Part shown: one piece after another, positions 61,541 to 64,000 of the stretch
Layout: every line of letters starts with the position of its first letter
Numbering within the stretch: the first letter of the stretch is position 1
Assembly: GCF_002099195.1 (NCBI RefSeq)
Contig: NZ_NBYX01000001.1
Span: 620,168 to 684,167, forward strand
Origin: Burkholderia puraquae
GTDB taxonomy: Bacteria > Pseudomonadota > Gammaproteobacteria > Burkholderiales > Burkholderiaceae
Length of the DNA stretch: 64,000 nt
Direction: 5' to 3'
Notes under the pieces: model-generated
What the model saw: only the letters and a program-made list of their open reading frames with translations
Database searches by the model: none
Told to the model about the DNA's origin: nothing
Position numbers and translations under genes: made by a program

Positions 61541-62500
61541 TCAGCCCGCTTCCCGTTCGCCCACACGCGCCTCGCGCCGCATCGCCTGCGGCGGCACGCC
61601 GAACCCGCGCACGAACGCCTCGCGCATGTGCCGGCGGTCGCGAAAGCCGTTTTCCTTCGCGATCACGTCGAGCGAATGGCGGCTCTGCTCGATCATCAGC
61701 CGCGCGGACTCCAGCCGCAGCCGCTCGATCGCCTTCGCGGGCGACTGCCCCGTTTCGAGCGTGAACACGCGGCTGAACTGGCGTGGGCTCAGGTGGACGG
61801 CTTCGGCGAGATCCTCGACGGTCAGCGCGCGGCCGAGATTCTGCCGCGCGTAGTTCAGCGCGTTCTGGATCCGGTCGGATTTGGGCGCGAGATCCAGCAT
61901 TTCCGAATGCTGCGACTGGCCGCCGGCCCGCCGCTGGTGCATCACGAGCTTGTGCGCGACCGACCGTGCGGCATCGGCGCCCAGATCCTTCTCCACCATC
62001 GCGAGCGCGAGGTCGAGGCCGGCCGTCATCCCGGCCGACGTCCAGACCGGGCCGTCGACGATGTAGATCCGGTCTTCCTCGACGCGTATCTCCGGGTAGT
62101 GCCGCTGCATGTCGCGGCCGAACGCCCAGTGCGTCGTCGCGCGGCGCTGCGCGAGCAGCCCGGCCTCGGCCAGCACGAATGCGCCCGTGCAGATACCGGC
62201 GATCCGCCGCGTGCGCGCGTTGGGACGGCGCAGGAATGCGACGACACCGGCCGGCGCCGGCGCAGCAAGCGGATCGTTGACGCCCGCGACGATCCACGTA
62301 TCGACGGCGATCCGCCCGCGCAGCGCGTGCGTCGCGACCGGCAGCCCGAGCGACGAGCGCACGTCGCCACCGTCGACCGAATAGTTGTCCATCACGTAGA
62401 ACGGCTCGCTCATGCCCATGTTCGCGTACTCGAACACCGACTGCGCGGCGAGCGCCATGATCTGGAAGCCGTCGCTGATCAGAAAGCCGATGCGGTGCAT
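61541..62500 (-). CDS. GlxA-family regulator (DJ-1/PfpI plus AraC domain)
   Basis: A 319-residue regulator with an N-terminal DJ-1/PfpI-like domain (nucleophile-elbow Cys in GICTGAFVLAEAGLL) and a C-terminal AraC helix-turn-helix pair (ALTVEDLAEAVHLSPRQFSRVFTLETG, then HSLDVIAKENGFRDRRHMREAF). Often activates neighbouring catabolic genes; here the likely targets are the epoxide hydrolase downstream and the divergent SDR (136-nt gap). Confidence 0.92.
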   Translation of the reverse strand: MHRIGFLISDGFQIMALAAQSVFEYANMGMSEPFYVMDNYSVDGGDVRSSLGLPVATHALRGRIAVDTWIVAGVNDPLAAPAPAGVVAFLRRPNARTRRIAGICTGAFVLAEAGLLAQRRATTHWAFGRDMQRHYPEIRVEEDRIYIVDGPVWTSAGMTAGLDLALAMVEKDLGADAARSVAHKLVMHQRRAGGQSQHSEMLDLAPKSDRIQNALNYARQNLGRALTVEDLAEAVHLSPRQFSRVFTLETGQSPAKAIERLRLESARLMIEQSRHSLDVIAKENGFRDRRHMREAFVRGFGVPPQAMRREARVGEREAG

Positions 62501-62636
62501 GTGCGTTCTCCTGTCCCGGGCATGCGGATCGACCCGATGTCCTGAATCATACCCATCTACGTCATTTGCGTCACAACGATTCGAGACCAGAATGGCTTCA
62601 CGCCATCCGGCCATTCCCATCGAAACGGAGCACATC

Positions 62637-63437
62637 ATGACGCAAGCACATCGCGGTACCGCCCTCATTACCGGCGCGTCGTCGGGCATCGGCGCCGTCT
62701 ACGCCGACCGCCTCGCGCGCCGCGGCTACGACCTGATCCTGGTCGCGCGCAGCCGCGACCGGCTGGTCGCCCTCGCCGACCGCATCACGAACGACACGCA
62801 GCGCAGCGTCGAAATCATCGACGCCGACCTCAACGACCGCGCCGCACTCGCCGACGTCGAGGCGAAGCTGAAGCAGGATGCGAGCATCACGCTGCTCGTG
62901 AACAACGCGGGCGTCGGCACGCACGCGCCGCTGCTCGACAGCGACGTCGACGCGATGACGCGGATGATCGACCTGAACGTGACTGCGCTCACGCGCCTCA
63001 CCTATGCGGCGGTGCCCGGTTTCGTCGCCCGCGGCCGCGGTGCCGTGATCAACATTTCGTCGATCGTCGCGATCTCGCCGGAAACGCTGAACGGCGTGTA
63101 CGGCGGCAGCAAGGCGTTCGTGCTCGCGTTCAGCCAGTCGCTGCATCACGAGCTCGCCGGCAAGGGCGTGCAGGTGCAGGCCGTGCTGCCCGGCGCGACC
63201 GCCACCGATTTCTGGCAGACGGGCGGCCTGCCGCTCGAGCATCTGCCCAAGGAAATCGTGATGCCGGCGCCTGACATGGTCGACGCGGCGCTGGTCGGCT
63301 TCGATCGCGGCGAACTCGTAACGATCCCGTCGCTGCACGCGGGAGACGAATGGGCTGCGTACGAGGCCGCGCGCCGCACGATGGCACCGCACCTGTCGGC
63401 CGATACGCCCGCACCGCGTTACGTGACGGCCCGCTGA
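62637..63437 (+). CDS. SDR-family oxidoreductase
   Basis: A 266-residue short-chain dehydrogenase with ALITGASSGIGAVYA, NNAG, Ser in ISSIVA and Tyr/Lys in YGGSKAF. The Arg after the second strand (VARSRDR) favours NADP(H). Similar proteins are annotated as general ketoacyl-type or detoxifying reductases. Divergent from the GlxA-type regulator; substrate unknown. GGAG precedes the ATG by 9 nt. Confidence 0.9.
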   Translation: MTQAHRGTALITGASSGIGAVYADRLARRGYDLILVARSRDRLVALADRITNDTQRSVEIIDADLNDRAALADVEAKLKQDASITLLVNNAGVGTHAPLLDSDVDAMTRMIDLNVTALTRLTYAAVPGFVARGRGAVINISSIVAISPETLNGVYGGSKAFVLAFSQSLHHELAGKGVQVQAVLPGATATDFWQTGGLPLEHLPKEIVMPAPDMVDAALVGFDRGELVTIPSLHAGDEWAAYEAARRTMAPHLSADTPAPRYVTAR

Positions 63438-63765
63438 CCACGGGGCATCCCTGAGGTCGAAAGCGACACGCACGTCGAACCCCGGGACGTGCCGTCGAAC
63501 GCGGTGATGCGCGGCGAATCGCCCGCATTCGTCAGAAGTTCGGCGGCAAGTTCCCGGGCACGTGTCGAGCGCTGGATTCGTCTACGGAAACACGCGCCGG
63601 ATTCTTTCCCGACCATCGCAAATGGCGCGCGCCGACAGACGATTCCAGTCCGCTTGCCACGCATTCCGCGCAACAGTAAGCTCTGCGATTGCAATCCCCC
63701 AAGCCGCCTCGTTCGACCGGTATTCGTCCGATCACGAGGGCAATCGTCCGTTGCGAAATTCGACC
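63438..63765. other. Intergenic region
   Basis: About 330 bases between the SDR stop and the next rightward gene. Open frames here lack ribosome sites and recognisable products. It probably carries the promoter of the next gene. I see no repeat or strong hairpin. Confidence 0.4.
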
Positions 63766-64000
63766 ATGCGGTTCCGAATGTTCATCACCGAACCCGGCGA
63801 TGCGCCGGCCTCCGCGCGCAGTTCGGCCGACCGCCGGCCCGCGCTCGCGCCCCTGCCCGAACTGGACACCGTCTGCCGTGTCGCGCGTGCGCATTTCGGC
63901 GCCGCCGGCGCGTTCATTGCGCGCGCCGAAGCCGATGCGCAATGCGTGCTGGCGGCAGACGGTGCATTGCCCGATCCGCTTCCCGCCGATAACCTGCCGC
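63766..64000 (+). CDS. Partial gene: GAF-like sensor protein (N-terminus)
   Basis: An open frame from the ATG at 63766 (or 63778) runs without stop to the window end, giving 78 residues. After a polar leader, LPELDTVCRVARAHFGAAGAFIARAEADAQCVLAADG has the look of a GAF domain start, as found in sensor kinases and diguanylate cyclases. The output domain is beyond the window. No clear ribosome site, so the start is uncertain. Confidence 0.55.
   Translation, partial: MRFRMFITEPGDAPASARSSADRRPALAPLPELDTVCRVARAHFGAAGAFIARAEADAQCVLAADGALPDPLPADNLP

Noticed and set aside
63489..63992. A 167-codon frame at the window end
   Set aside because: Arg-rich, no ribosome site, and it overlaps the better GAF-like frame from 63766.

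Overview
The window reads as one stretch of a multi-replicon Burkholderia genome, most likely from the Burkholderia cepacia complex. This rests on very high GC, dense coding on both strands, many LysR/GntR/IclR/AraC/MarR/LuxR regulators each beside a small catabolic or transport unit, a 380-residue trimeric porin, two DUF4148 secreted proteins and an omega-aminotransferase/MmsA pair. No rRNA, tRNA, ribosomal protein or replication genes are seen, which fits a secondary chromosome. Species and replicon are inferences.

Layout. 1-7.6 kb: CHASE/PAS histidine kinase and NarL-type regulator, LprI-like protein, a cysteine-rich DUF1326/DUF2182 pair, an EamA transporter, a DUF4148 protein and a PilZ protein. 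7.7-14.7 kb: penicillin-binding protein 1A, then a trans-3-hydroxy-L-proline module (dehydratase, Liv-type binding protein, FadR-type regulator, divergent pyrroline-2-carboxylate reductase). 14.8-17.7 kb: a receiver-only protein and FNR-type regulator facing a DUF1488 / 79-residue / ribosome-hibernation-like unit that carries an FNR-like promoter, then DUF488. 17.8-22.2 kb: aromatic aminotransferase, amino-acid permease, Lrp-type regulator, EamA transporter. 22.5-31.2 kb: AcpA-type phosphatase, di-haem peroxidase, methyltransferase, then a flavin oxidoreductase and polar amino-acid ABC transporter under a divergent IclR regulator.

31.2-36.2 kb: an orphan T6SS immunity protein (Tai4) beside a remnant of its Tae4 effector, then GntR, SDR dehydrogenase, beta-keto acid cleavage enzyme and MFS transporter. 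36.3-44.6 kb: CLC channel, cytosine-deaminase-like hydrolase, porin, DUF4148 protein, and a LysR/FUSC divergent pair. 44.7-53.2 kb: small secreted proteins, an S58 peptidase and APC permease separated by an octamer tandem repeat and faced by a LuxR regulator, a P450/AraC pair and an EamA remnant. 53.4-57.4 kb: beta-alanine degradation genes with a divergent LysR regulator. 57.4-64 kb: a second octamer array, a MarR-hypothetical-MFS operon behind a perfect 36-bp palindrome, cupin, epoxide hydrolase, GlxA-type regulator, SDR and the start of a GAF-like protein.

Most units follow one plan: a local regulator, an uptake or efflux system and one or two enzymes. Several regulators have strong dyads at the expected place. 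The best candidates for new biology are the FNR-box-driven DUF1488/79-aa/HPF unit, the DUF1326-DUF2182 pair, the SDR-BKACE cluster with unknown substrate, the decayed Tae4/Tai4 locus, and the octamer array inside a peptide-use operon.
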